NCBI GenBank assembly: GCA_032164245.1
Contig: JAVMKO010000010.1
Coordinates: 30,144,189-30,208,188 of the forward strand
Direction: 5' to 3'
From: Sternotherus odoratus
Taxonomy: Eukaryota; Chordata; Testudines; Kinosternidae
Length of the DNA: 64,000 nt
Positions 45,168 through 58,474 of the stretch are shown here, piece by piece (the stretch's first letter is position 1; the number at the start of each line of letters is the position of its first letter). A program made the position numbers and the translations under genes. The notes beneath the pieces are model-generated. The model saw only the letters and a program-made list of their open reading frames with translations. It had not been told where the DNA came from and did not search any database.

Positions 45168-46559
45168 CTGTAAAGGTAATATTAAGGGAGCCACTAGTTA
45201 GGAGCAGCCTGGTTGTTGTTTTGTTTTATAGGCCCTGCAAGAAGGAATGCTGATGGGCCTTCTCCTACACCCTACCTGTATTTGACCTCGTCCCCTTATA
45301 CCTCTCTATATGCACACCTCAAACACTTCTATGAAAACACCCCTCCAGCCTCAGACAGCCCTATCAGCTATTTGTGAGTCTCTGCCATCCTTATTAACCC
45401 AACTCCTCTGGGAACAGGGAAGTCAGGAGGTGGCACCAAAATGCAGTTTTCAAACTATTTGGTGTTATCGGTTATGGATTCAATCTATAGAGCTGAACTA
45501 AGAGAGGATCACAGTCAATTCAGTGATGGCACTTTGATAGGTCAAGTGTGTGCCTAAGGCCCACTACATATGCCTAAAGTTGCCACTACTAGTCGAGATA
45601 ATGGTTAAATCCTAAACATTGGATTTATTTGTTTTTATGGGTTTGTCTTAGACTTCTAACACTATTTTGGAGGGATAGCCTGCATTCTTTGCCATTTGTT
45701 CCCCCATCAATACTCCTCTCTGAGGAGTGGTGCATGTGACATCCTTCAAAGCCCACCAATCTCTACCCTGCACATCAGCCAGAGAGGTTTGTGCCAGGAA
45801 AACAGATGGTACTGAGCTGAGCATTTTGTCTCTGCACTATTCTCAACTCTTGCTGGCTCTAAGCCTAAAAAACTGCTGCATGGAAGTGCACTGTATTGAC
45901 ACTAAACCATCAACACACCACACTTCTCATTATTTCATGTCGCTTTTGTTGCATTAAATTCCTTGGGTTTTGTTTTTTAACCACTTATGGAATATATGGG
46001 AGGAGTTAACATAAATACTATAATTCTGTGAAATGAAGACTATACTTTTAACTTAATCTTTCAAAAGCCATTAGTGTGCAATTATGTTTTTTTAATGTAA
46101 TTGTAGCATATAATGATTCCCTGTAATATATGAAAGCAATGTATACAAGTGTATTAAGGATATGCTATGGTACATCACTGCCAATTTTATTTCTAATAAA
46201 AGCCATTAATCTACATTATAGATTACAATCACCAAGGAAATCTGTTTTTTTAATTAGTGTTTTTAATGGTTTTGAATTACGTGTGCAAACATATTGTACA
46301 AAAAAATCAGGCTGCTATGATTGCTAAAATCCCAAGGCAAAATTCTCCTTTCAGATTCAGAGTGCCAATTTCACTGGCACTCTGCACTTGTTCAATGGGC
46401 ACAACTCCTTGTTGTCATCAATGGAAATTGTATCTGCAAAAGTGGAGATTATGCAAATGACAAATTAATAGACCTTGAGTGAATTTAGCATGAAGCATAT
46501 TTTATATGGCAAACTCTATGTACATTAACTAAATAATCTCTTATTACCCCAGTAATGTA

Positions 46560-46720
46560 TGGAAGCATTCTTATCCGTAGTTTGTGGATGGAGAAATGAA
46601 GGTAGATTGAGTCACTTGTCCAGGGTCTGAGAGAAGGGGTTCATTAGCAGAGCCATGATTAGAATTCCTTAGTTTTGGCTTCCTGTCCTCTCTAAACCAT
46701 GCACTTCCATCTTTTTGCCA
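46560..46720. repeat. MIR-like SINE fragment
   Basis: gatggagaaatgaaggtaga, then gtcacttgtccagggtctga and agagccatgattagaattcc resemble the core of a MIR-type SINE in reverse. It is divergent. Confidence 0.5.
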
Positions 46721-49289
46721 AACCACTTCTAGTAGTGGTGGAAGTGACTTACTACTGCCCTTTTCCTGCGATTGGATACATTTAGGCATATCTGTCTACC
46801 TGCATGAAGTCCTATTGAAATCAGTGGGGCTCCACCCAGGTGCAAGAATCCACCTGCTTCTCTGGATCTGGGCCTATGTAAGTACTTGTAGAGCTGTACA
46901 ATGAAAATGAATATAAAGATGAAACCGTGCCTTAGTGGGAATTTGTTTGGCCTTATTTGTTATAAGGGTTTGATCATTTCACAGTGTGACAGCCCATAAG
47001 AGAATTGCAGCATGATTTTTAGAGGTGCTGAATTTCTACAGCTCCCTTCATAGGTATTAGGGATGCTGAGGCTGCTGCTGCACCCCCGGCTTGAAGTGGT
47101 TTCAGTTATATACAGGGTTTACACTTCAGTTCAATGGCTCTCAGCACCACCACTATAAAAATTGTTCCAACACCCCGTCTCCCTTTTGAGTTCAGTGGGA
47201 GCTGCAGGTACTGAAAACCTACAACAACAGCAAAAAAGATAAGTGGTAGCTTTTGACTTATTTTTTTTTATTGGTTTGATTTTTCTTCTTTTCTTTACGA
47301 ATGTTAATTTTTTCAAACAAGTTTACAAAGGTAAGGCTGCACTTCTACAACAAGCCAGATTGACACAAATAGTAGACTGTGACTCTGCCCCACTAGAGTT
47401 TGGACAATGTAGTGTTCTCACATTGTTTCTGAAACAATCATGTTGTTTCTACAGTTCAGTGTGAGGAAGTTTGTACATTCAGTTGGATGTCTTTAAGGAA
47501 GAGAAGGAAATTGAGAGTGGTGGAATGTCGACTCGGTTTATGGGACATTGATTCAGCTCTTGTTCAGGAACTTCTTGCCTGGAAGTTTCTTTGAAACTGT
47601 TTATTGTTGATACAACTCAGGCTCTTTAATTGTGTCACCGTCCTGCAGTATATCCAGCAGTCTTTGCTGCACATATTGCAGTTTGAGAAATCCATGTCTC
47701 CCCACCCCAAATTCCCATATGTTATACTTTGCTTGTACACTAGGGGGCAGTTGGAGGACTGCATGTCAATAGGTTGCAATTAGAATGCCTTCCCACAAAT
47801 GGATTTCCCTCTATTTCCCAGCCCTGCCCTATTGTTTAAACAGTGTGTCGTTGAAATTATCTAAAGTATTGTCTGCTTATTTCTTTATTAATCAATAATT
47901 GTGTGTCTGCTGAAATTCAGTGATACCATACATGGCAATTTCTACTGACTCCCTATTACCATATTTTAAGGAATATCAGTGGCAACTAAATTGATGTTAT
48001 TCCCTGAATCCTAATCCCCCTCACCTTCCACTATTCTTCTACAACCTGGCATCTTCATGCACACACTGATGCCCAAAACACTTTTCCATTGTGCAGTAAC
48101 TCAACCTATCTTTTCAAGCAGTTTTGATCCTTTATAGGCCCTGGGCAGGCACAGAGAGTTCGGGGGGAGAATTTCTTGTCTCCTTTGTGTGTTTTTTCTG
48201 AGACTCCAGGAATATGAATTTTGATACATGTACTGAACACACCTTTCAGTATTCTACTTTGCTATGTGAACAAAGCTCTTCTCATCCTGGGCACCCACCA
48301 TGTGCAGATAGCCTTGCAGCTAAACTTGTCCAGAAAGTCCTCCCTGTCTCAAAGGTACATTAACCCTTTATAGACAACCTCGGCCTGAATCTTCCTGGCA
48401 TGGTAATACAGTGGTCCTCAATGGGGTAACCCAAAGATAAACTTGGCAGTTTGACAGCTATAGCTTACTGAAACACATTGTATGAAATGGTTTCATTCCT
48501 GTAACAGTTTCTTTGTTTTGAACCTCCATTGACAGTTTAGAGTTGAATGTGTTCATAGTATGTGTATTCTCCTGCTAGCAATTTATCTTTATTATGTGGT
48601 CTGATGTCAGATGATATTTCACATTTTTCTAATCCAGCTCAACTGTATTCATGTGCAGGGATCAAATATTGTTAAAAGTTACATTGGTTCTTCAAGGTGT
48701 TTCTAATACTGGTCTCAGTGCAGGTGTTCATTTTGGTTTTATTGACTCAGACTAACTATGAGTGGGGGCAGGGTCTTGATGTCTTGTTCTTCTGTGAAAA
48801 CTGTGGTCACTATGTTCCATAGTTAGACACCTGAATAGGCAATCACTTCTGAAAATCAGGCCTAATATTTACCTTACTTAGATGCCTAATATGGATAAAG
48901 TCTAAGTTTATGCAACTGTTCTTGAAAATCTTGGTCCAAACAATTATTGGTCTTCCAGAATAAATTAAAAGATTTTTTAAAATTACTTAAAAGAATAATG
49001 AGTAATTATTTTTATTAGTTTATAGAATTTTACTCTTAAGTTTTCAGTTGCACAGGATTTAGTCTTATCTCTTAGTAAAGCCAATAGGACTTGTGCGCCT
49101 GTTTCCTGGAACAATGACAATACAGGGTATTGTGCACCAAAGTTTTGATTCTGTAGTAGCTCCAGACATAGGACAGATGCAGAATGATCTGCAATGTCAT
49201 TCCTGTGGTTCCTCTTTTCCTACAGGGCTTCAAACTGGGCTGACAGCTTTTGATAGAATTGTGATTCATCTCCATCCCAATTAGCCCAC

Positions 49290-49664
49290 TGCCCCAACCA
49301 GGATGTGGTGGTCTGACCTAGTTCCAGAACAGAAGTCAGGCTGGGTCAGATACCAGGAGGTCAGAGAGCAAACTGGGAGCCAGGAGGCAGGGTCAGGTTA
49401 CCAGGAGATCAGGCAGTAGGAGCAGCAGTTACAGAGGATTCAGTCCCTAGCAAGGGAAACCCAGTTGCATGGACAATTTCCTGTTCCTGAGATTGGTTTA
49501 AATAGAGGACCAGTCAGGACCCTCAGCATACCACCAATTATATCCCAGGATAGGAGTTTTTGGTCAGAGTTCAGCTTCTATTCTGACAGCAGTTAGCAGA
49601 TCACTGTTGATGGGCTGGAACTTATTATCACCTAAGAACCCTTCGGACTAGGGTTCAAGACAAC
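49290..49664. repeat. Unclassified dispersed repeat
   Basis: It is rich in words such as ccaggaggtcagagagcaaa and ggttaccaggagatcaggca, with a TTTAAATA box at about 49497-49504. This resembles promoter-bearing turtle repeats, possibly an LTR. Ends not defined. Confidence 0.35.
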
Positions 49665-49672
49665 CACTAGCT

Positions 49673-50365
49673 CAGGGGTGGGCAAACCATGGCCTGTTGT
49701 CCACGTCCGGCCTGCAGGACCGTCCTATCTGGCCCATCTGAGCTCCCAGCTGGAGAGGCGAGGCTCCTACCCCATTGTCCCCTCTCCCCTGCAGCCACAC
49801 TGCTAGGGCTCTGTCCTGCTGCTTCTGTCAGGGAGCATTGCAGCAGTGTGGCTGACTCCAGTGAGCAAGGGGCGGGGGCAGGATTGGATAAGGGGCAGGA
49901 GGTTGTGGGGGGTAGTCAGGGAGCAGGGGGCAGTTGGATGGAGTGGAGACTCGGGGGGGAGGGTGGTGAGGGATAAGGGAAAGAGGAGAGGAGATTCCGG
50001 AGGGCGGGGGTGTGGATATGGGTTGGGGCAGTCAGGGAACAGGGAAGGTTGGGTAGGGGTTGTGGTCACCAGACGGGGCGGTCAGGGGACAAGGAGCAGG
50101 GAGGCTTAGTTAGGGGGGTGGGGTCCCAGGGGAGTGGTTTGGGGTGGGGGAGTCTATGGAGGGGGTGGTCAGGGGACAAGGAGCGGGGGGGGAGAGGTTT
50201 GGATGGGTCAGGGATTCTGAGAGGGGCAGTCAGGGGACGGGAAGTGGGAGGGGATGGATGGGGCGGGACCAGGCTATTTGGGGAGGTACAGCCTTCTCTA
50301 CACGGCCCTCCATACCATTTTACAACCCCATGTGGCCCTCGGGCCAAAAAGTTTGTCCACCACTG
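49673..50365. mobile_element. hAT-type non-autonomous element, GC-rich
   Basis: The ends caggggtgggcaaacc and agtttgtccaccactg are inverted. The duplications cactagct at 49665-49672 and 50366-50373 are exact. The G-rich middle produces overlapping long frames on both strands that are not genes. Confidence 0.93.
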
Positions 50366-50991
50366 CACTAGCTACTACTAGAGAAAGGGAATGGAGGGTC
50401 TCCAAAATCACCAAGAAGAACTGGCTGAGAGAAGAGTGGCACAAAAACCCATTCCCAAAGAGTATTTTTCCTTTCTCAGATTGTCTTGGAGTAGCCAGTC
50501 CCACACTGCCTATTCCAACTCCTAACTTTGTTTTTCAGAGTTTCACTACTGGAGTGACTTGCAGCCTCCTATCTGCAGGTGACTTACCACAAAGGTGACC
50601 CAATTTCAAACAGAAAACTGGGACAAACCCATTCATTCCTTAGCCCCTCTCCTGAGACTTCCAGTTAGTGTAAGTTTTAGTGGTGTTGGCAACTGTGAAC
50701 AATGTCATCTGGGAACAATGAGCAAGAACACCTACTGATTTTACATAAGGCACTGAACTGCTATCAGATAACAACTTTATGCTCACTACTAACCTGAACT
50801 GATTTGAATGAGCAAATTAAAAGGGTAAAGCTCCATGTCCCGTTGCATCTAGTCTCTCTGTTATATTTTCATTATACTCTTTCAGAGGAAATGCTTCTCC
50901 TAAATGTAAGTGGTGATGGTACTAGTCACCATTATATATAAATTGCTACCTGGAACTAAAATTATGCTTCGTTATATTGTGTTAATTACAG

Positions 50992-51065
50992 TTTCAAGTG
51001 CATCACAGTTTGCAGGAATTATTCACTGGATCAGCCTAGTCATCCTGTCTGTGTTCTTTTCAGAG
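50992..51065 (+). CDS. TMEM266: TMEM266 exon with S1-S2 loop and first part of helix S2
   Basis: This exon of 74 bases completes Phe120 (T from the previous exon plus TT) and encodes residues 121-144, SSASQFAGIIHWISLVILSV then FFSE. The short extracellular S1-S2 loop is followed by the outer part of helix S2. His131 lies at the start of S2; I recall extracellular zinc acting on this family, but assigning His131 to that role is inference. The acceptor is aattacag ending at 50991 and the donor is GAG|gtatgt. The exon ends on a codon boundary, as the next exon requires. Confidence 0.95.
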
Positions 51066-52362
51066 GTATGTATAACATGTGGTGAAACACAATTGATTTG
51101 GGTGCAGGGCTCAGTGGGAATTTTAACACTAGGAACAGGAGCACACACATGCGTTTTTAAAAGAAAATAAGTCAGCTTTTGCCATTCACATTTGGAAAAC
51201 CAAAAGATCTTGTTTGTATTGACTGTCATTCTGTTTATTAGAGATAGTTAGAATGGACCAGGAGAAATGGGAAAATGTTAATGTACAAAATATAAGAGCA
51301 AAATTGTGAGGATAGATAGTTATATCTGTATCATCTCAAATCAGTTCCTTTAAATGATGGGGAAATGGGCCTGATTCTGAAGTTCACTCTCCAGGAAAGT
51401 TCTCATTGGCCCCAGTGGGAATTTTGCTTTAATAAGAAATGCAAGACTTCATCTTATACAAAGCTAATTCATATTCAGAACCAAATCATCTCCTTTCATG
51501 ATTTACTTAAGCAGCTCTGTTTTTTAAAATATTTTCCTTACATCTATATTACTGCTGTATAGAAAAGTAATTAAATACAACAAATTAGATACAAAGTACG
51601 AATGAACAGTGATGAATTTCTGTGCAAATGTGTATTGGGACCATAACTGAATAAATTCATTCATTGGAAAAGCCCATATTGATAATACAATAAATGAGTA
51701 AATTGAAATAACTGACTATAGTTTGCAACTTTCTTCCAAAAAATTGTCACCTGTGTCGAAACATTAACAATATATCTAAAGTGCTTCCAAAACAGCAATT
51801 TGGATTATTCCTCCAGGACATACGACGCATATTGTTACAAAAATCCTATTATGTGATTGTGTGTTTTTAAATTACACCAACATCCATGCCATGGCAGAAG
51901 ACTCCCTGGGATATCTACATACCTGAAGAATATTTTTCTACTTTCGCTAGGGGAAAGGATTTGCATCCAAATAAAACAGAAGTTAGAGGCTGCACCCAAG
52001 AGTTCAGTTTAGCTTAAGGTTATGAGTATTTGCCTTAGAAAAAGCAGGAGCCTTGATAGTTACAGCTGATGCTGGAAACCACTCTTGTTGGATATATAGT
52101 TAGTTATATTGAACAGTCATTTATTTCTGTAGTTCTATTAGTGGATTAAAAAATCATACCAAATTAAAGCAACTAATACATACAACCCTAAACCATACAC
52201 TTTTGCTCCCAACCTCCAAATCCTGAGTCCAAACCTTTCCTACTGATTATGGTTCAGAAATAAATAAATATTAAGATAAACTTATTTTGAATATGACAGG
52301 CAAAGTTGTTTGGCTACCCTCCATTCCCATTTTGTGTCTGTATTGTATTTTTTCTTCTCTCT

Positions 52363-53068
52363 GGGTATGGTTAGACTGGCGCTTTGCAGCACAAAAACCC
52401 TCCAGTAGCGCAATAATTTTCGTAGCGAACACACTTCAAAGGGAGATTTTGCTAAATGACTCACTGTTTAAAGCGCAAGTATTAAACCTCCTTTCCCAGA
52501 GTGATAAGCCTTTTTGCGCTAACGTTATAGCGCAAGGGTGGGAATGTGGACACCCATGGGATCTCTTGCATGCCTCCAAGCCATGTAAACCCATCAGCAA
52601 GCCATTGAAGGCCATCAGCAAGCTATTAAAGACAGTCAACTTGCCATGTAAGGCAAATGACGTGAGGTGTTGTTTTATAAAAGCGGAAGTAGCTTTGCAG
52701 TTTCTCTCTAACAACTCACACAGCAAATAATCAGTGAAAATGCTTGCGGATGGTGCTGTGTGTCTGAAATAGACAGCCTGTCAGTTTTCGCTAACGAAAA
52801 CTAACTGACAGCCAGATCTCGTCTCCCTGTGAACAACTTCCCAGTTCCCCCTCAACCCCCCCCACTTTGCAAAGCACATTGCACCCAGCTGAATGCTGGG
52901 ATACCTGCCCTATCCCGCAACTGCTACTGCCGCCAGAAGCACGACAAATGTATCCATTATTTTGCGCTACAAGGTTTCAATTTGTACAGTCTCTAGCGCG
53001 ATACCTATTGCGCTACATTGGGAAGCGCTACAAATAAATGCGCTATAATCTTCAGTCTAACCATACCC
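52363..53068. mobile_element. Harbinger-like non-autonomous element, copy 2 (TCT duplication)
   Basis: The ends gggtatggttagactggcg and the complement of cagtctaaccataccc match, with TCT at 52360-52362 and 53069-53071. Reverse-complemented, it follows the copy at 38394-39046 closely, for example agcgcttcccaatgtag, then gcgggatagggcaggtatcc. It also has an internal near-repeat (accatcagcaagccattgaa and relatives) at about 52590-52640. Confidence 0.88.
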
Positions 53069-56000
53069 TCTGTGTTTAGGACAATACGGGTATTGGGAGT
53101 AAATCTCCCCTTGCTGCATTTAGTACCCTTTGTTCTAATCCTTTTAGCACCCACTTTGCAGTTTGCTTCTCTCTTTCAAAATTGATTAATTTCATTCACC
53201 TGTTTGACCAAAGTTTGAATTTACATAAAAGAAAATACCCCACCAATAAAGACATGAGGTAGCCATATGAGGGGCACAAAGCGGCTAGGATTTTTGGAGT
53301 TCAGTTCAGAAATCAAACCTTTGGAAACTAGAGTTTTCTAGACTGGGCTAATAATAGCTGCAAACATCATGTACTTCACCGCTGTGAAAGCAGCAGCTCC
53401 ACAGACCACCTGAAAGCACTTTGTAAACCACAGATTGAGAACCAGTGGGGGGGGGGTGTGAATTTTTCACCTTTGCTGCTACTATTGTTTTGTGGAGAAA
53501 GTTTTCTGCAACACTGGATTAACAGGGCAGCAACAAATCTGTTTACACTGTGATGATTAGCATCAAAATAGAATAGAGAAACTTATTTTTCTCATCTAAA
53601 ATGAAAGCTTAGAATTTCGAGAATATTGTCCCCAATGCTCCAGAAATTTCAGGCTCTGAAAAAGGCAGAGGATCTCTTACAGCATTTTCATTACATTTAT
53701 TTCTTGTTTCTAATGTGATAAACTTGTCTTTGTTTGGAGTGGGCAGGAAAGAATTTTGCTCTGTGTTTGTGAGACTTTTACAATCATTCACTGTTCAGAC
53801 TAGGCTGGTCAGAGAGATGGTATAATGATTTCACAAAGAGGCTAGGGTTTCATTTGATTGATCAAACCTTATCAGCTGCCTGTTTAGTGTGATTGATCAC
53901 TTATAATACTACTTTCCCCAAACCACACAAAGGCACTTGTGCTCAAAATTTGGAAAATTGTGATTGATTGAAATCCTTGGTTATAATGGATAACGTTTGC
54001 AATTGTAGTAGGTGCTATTAGCACCCATTTTATTGTCTCATTACAGTTAAATAAGAGCTGTCTTTCTGTTTGATTGAAATGTAGTGGACAAATGTGCCAG
54101 GTACTTGCAGCCGCTAACAAAATTAAGTTGCTGCTACTCCAGCATTTTTCTTCTATCTTTACACTTGTGCTTCAGCCACAAGTCTCAACCTGAATTTACT
54201 GCATTGTGTTAATTTTATATTCTCCTCATGTTAGTCTCCGCAAACTTTCCAACATAAAACTATCTTTTTTCAGTGACATGCATATAACTTTTTGCAAATG
54301 CTCAAAGTAAATTTATTGGTTGTGATGCTTTGCCTGTTAGTCTCTGTTTACATATGTCAAGCACATACACCAAACAATACCCAGATGTTAAGACAGAAGA
54401 GAAGATAGAATGTCAGAGGGATATTGGGGCAAAAAATGAAAGCAGCGGTCAAGGCTAATTCAGGATTGCACCATATTAGGAGGGTAAAACCAGCCCTGAT
54501 TATACTTGGATGAGAAAAGGCAGAGGACTTGGCATCAGCTTTGGTAAGTGGTGTGGGGGTCTGAATATATTTTAATAATCTTATGACATTGGTATTAGGG
54601 GTGAGATTCTGCAGCCCTCACTCACTCCAGTTGTTCCACTGAAGATAATGGGACTGTTCATGTGAGAGAGGCCTGCAGGTGTGGGCTTTTTTAGCATGTC
54701 GTACTCTGCTGTTTCATTGCTTTATATAGGCCCAATTCAGCACAGCACATAAGCACTCTACTTTAGTCACAAAAGTAGTCCCATTGAGGTCAACAGGACT
54801 GTTCCCAAGCTTAAAATTAAGTACACACCGAATCAGGGTCTTCCCCTCCCCCCCCCTCCCCCCCAAAGGTAATGGGAAAGCATTCAGCAGGGTTTGGGGT
54901 TCCAACAGTTAAGGTGTTAATTGTCTGGGTTTTTTTAATGTGAGTTAAAATGTATTAATTGGCTTGTCGCATTAAGAAGAGAAAAAAGACAAAATGAAAC
55001 CTATCACTCAAATTACATATAAACAAAAAATATTCAGTGTAGTCTCTCTTACTTGTACTCCTCCTTTATAACAATCTCTAGGAAGATTAAAATGTTTTAT
55101 GGGAGAATTTAATAAGAATTAAGCCACAGAATTTAATTAGAATTAAGCCAGTATGGTTCTGTAGATGTTATTTGGGGGATGGGGAAATCTATAGAATGTA
55201 ACAAAATAATATCCTTTATGTATGTTTTTCTGTAGTAGTAATATAATTCTCTATTATATTCTGAAGTATGTTTCAAACAGCCTAAGAGTATAGAAAGATT
55301 AGAATTTGATAGAAAAGTATATGATTCTTTCATAATGAACTGGAATTTTACTTTTCTGAATGTTTTCCTCCATTCCCTGTGCATACTAGTTTTATTATCA
55401 TAGGGTTCCTTAAGTGTTGGCCATGGATTTGTATTGGGGGAGTTAAGGAGAATTGATATTGACAGCATTTGATTTTGGGAAACAGGTGCTGCAGAGGAAA
55501 ATCTAGAAAAAAATACATTTTATAAAATTACATCTATAAAAATTAGATTTTATAAACTGATATAAAAAAATCAGTTAAACTTTGGCTGTGGAGTCTTTGA
55601 TAGAATGCAGAAGTTTAACTTCTAATGTTTTGTAAATCTAGCTCTCCAACTTTGTCGCTACACAACAAGGTGGATTCAGGAGAGCACAGGATTTTGTGGA
55701 ACGATAGGACTTTAGCACAAAGTCTTCCTAAAATTTCATCCCTCTTATCTCAGTCCCTTTTTCTCAGTCAAGAACATTTCTGACCGATGCAGTGTGCTAT
55801 ACTGGTGCTTTAGCTGCACTCTTTTTAAGCTTCATTTCTTGCGGCTGATGAGATCCTTGCACCTGCTACACCATGTACCTGGAATGTAGATAAAACCCCT
55901 GGTCCAAACGTGACCAGAAGGAACTTCTGAGCTAGGAAAGCCGAACTCTAAGTTTGTATCAAATTCATATTTGCCTTATGATATTGTGCTGTGCAGCAAA

Positions 56001-58424
56001 TAGGTTACTGAGCCATTTCCATAAAACACTTCTGAATCTAGAATTCTGAGTTTAGAATCCATTGTCATTCTCAATGACAATATTCTAAGGACAAATTTGG
56101 TACAATGATATTACAGGAAAGTTTGAATGAACCTGTAGAATTTAGATACCATGTAATATAGTAAAAAAAAAAATTGATGGTTGCTAGTGTTAGAGAATGT
56201 AAGTGTTTATGCCTGCAATCTTGGTGTCACTCTGCACTTAATTATTATTAATTATTGTGGCTATAGAATACAATAGAACCACAACAATTTGATTACAGAG
56301 CACTTGGAAAATATTTTCTACTATTTTAATAATGTGTGAGATCTAGTCAACTGTTACCCTTTTTTTTCTTTTTCCTGTAGAAGCTTGACTGAGAAGAAGT
56401 TGAATGAGATGATACCCATGTGTTAGAACCCTTAGTGTCAGGTTAAAGATAACATATTCCTGATTTTCCAGTGGTATGGGAATGGTAGGTACTAATAATT
56501 GGGGAAGCACTTCTAAGAACTGTCACCCATAAAAAGATAAATTGAAACACTTCTAAACAGCGTTTAAAATGAGTAATTTGAGGGATGACCTGGGTTGCAG
56601 GAGATAAAACTCTCATAGATGAGTACAAGGTACAATATTCTTCTTGGGAAAGGTTTACTCCAGGTATTTTGAGTAATCTGGTGCATTGCAAAAACAAAAG
56701 TTTGCTTCTCAGAGTAATTATGCCAGCAAACAATAATTCTGGGGTGGCGGAAGGGGATGGGGGAGAGCTACACCAGGGATTGGAAAGGTCTCCCTTTCCC
56801 CTGCACTCCCCTGTTCTCCATCTTCCCCTTTTAGTACAAACAGTAGTGCTGAACTAAACATAGTTCTCTCCTTTACCTAAACCTGATGGGCCAAATATGC
56901 CCCTTTACTCAATTTTGGTTTCTTTACTCTAGGGATGAGTTTCACCCAGTGAGTCACAGAATAAATTGTATATTAACCATGCAAGGAATAAAGTATGTAA
57001 AACAATTGAGTATACAGTCACAGTAGCCTAACTCATGCAAATTGTAGGAATTTACATGGCTGGCTCAGCAAAGACCTTAGTCAAGTTTCCCAAGCAAATT
57101 AAATAGAAAAACTGTAGTTACTACTGCAGAGAGTGAATTCTCTTTACTTGACAATAGTAGGCCACATTGTTAAGGGGACGCTATCAACTATTACATTTCT
57201 GTCTGAAAACCGTGTGCCTTTTTTTAATAATACCTAAGATTACTGTAATGAAAATAATTTTCTAAAAATATTTTTCCAGTTTATCTTTGTGCATTTGATA
57301 GCACTTTCAGTTTCTCTCTTGATGAAAAGAGATTTACAGACATCAGAGGTAAAAACATTTGTAAAGTTTTGGGGGGTTTCAGGAATTTTTTATAAGTTCA
57401 GGGTGTCCTATTTAAAAGATGCTGTCTCAGAGTTTTTTAATTTTTCAATTTTAAATAATTCAAGTTGACAATGTTCCTTTAAGCCAAAAGGTAATATATA
57501 TGTGTATTAGATATTTGTATTCAAGTTTACGCATCAAAATTGCAGTGTAGCATGACAGCTGCATTGTAAAACAGAATATCTACAGGTACACATTTACTAT
57601 AATGATAGAAAATGTCTATACATAAATAACAGAATAACACCACTTCTCATTTTTGCCTTTTTCTTACAGAGACCAGTTTAAATGGCATTGTATCATATTG
57701 CTAGAGTTCATGCTTAAACTTTGGTAAGTATTATAATCACAGTTCAGTTTTAAATCATTTACATTTTCATTGTGCAAACCACATGTTCTAATCTTTATTC
57801 TCCTTTGTCTTTCAGATCCTGCCACAGATTCTGTTTTTAAATGCACTGTACAAATATATCACATTAAATATGTTTGCCCAAGAAATACATTTGATTGTTG
57901 GGGCAGGGGGAGGGAGGGAATTAAAATATTGTTTGTAAGTAAAACCAACATTTTTTATTCCAGTATTTTTCTATTATCATCAACTTGACAGTTTCAAAAT
58001 ACTATATATGGAAATTTGTCTAGTGAAGCTCTTTTGAATGTAGGAATTCTCAACAACAACCATGGAACCAACACGTTCTCTGTAAAGGCCAGGGGTTAGT
58101 GAGAGAGGGTAATGTTAGTTTGGAATACCACGAATACGCATTGGCTGATGTGTACTGAGAACACTGCAGGTGTATATTGGAATATACACAGTGTTTAAGA
58201 CACATTAACCACGCCCTCCTACCTGTATGTCCACAAAGCAGAAAATGCATGATTAGAAAGAGCTGTGTATAATTTTTTAAATTAACATGTTAATGAATGT
58301 TCTGTTGATGAAAGGTGCATCCCTGAAGACTGAAGGCATCTGTCCACAAAACAAGCAGCTGTCAGGCTTGTTTATAGGAGCCCTCACATATGTCTCTATT
58401 CTGTTCTGGAGACTCTGCCTCTAG

Positions 58425-58474
58425 GTTGAGAGGCTGGTGCAGACTTCATGTTGAGAGGCTGGTGCAGACTTCAA
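58425..58474. repeat. 25-base direct tandem duplication
   Basis: The word gttgagaggctggtgcagac plus ttcat occurs twice in a row with at most one difference at the end. Confidence 0.85.

Larger units (their letters stand above)
43853..50991 (+). other. TMEM266: TMEM266 intron 3
   Basis: The intron is 7,139 bases long. It contains a Tigger-like element, two hAT elements, a MIR-like fragment and a GC-rich repeat, all listed separately. Stretches 45176-46559, 46721-49289 and 50374-50991 hold nothing I can name. A dispersed repeat word lies near 46790-46880 (gcatgaagtcctattgaaat). Confidence 0.8.

Noticed and set aside
49689..50381. Several overlapping 75-123 residue frames
   Set aside because: They fall in the G-rich middle of a hAT element with clear ends and duplications.
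57290..57350. Exon-like stretch with tttccag before and gtaaaa after
   Set aside because: The encoded residues do not match TMEM266, and the flanking exons join perfectly without it.
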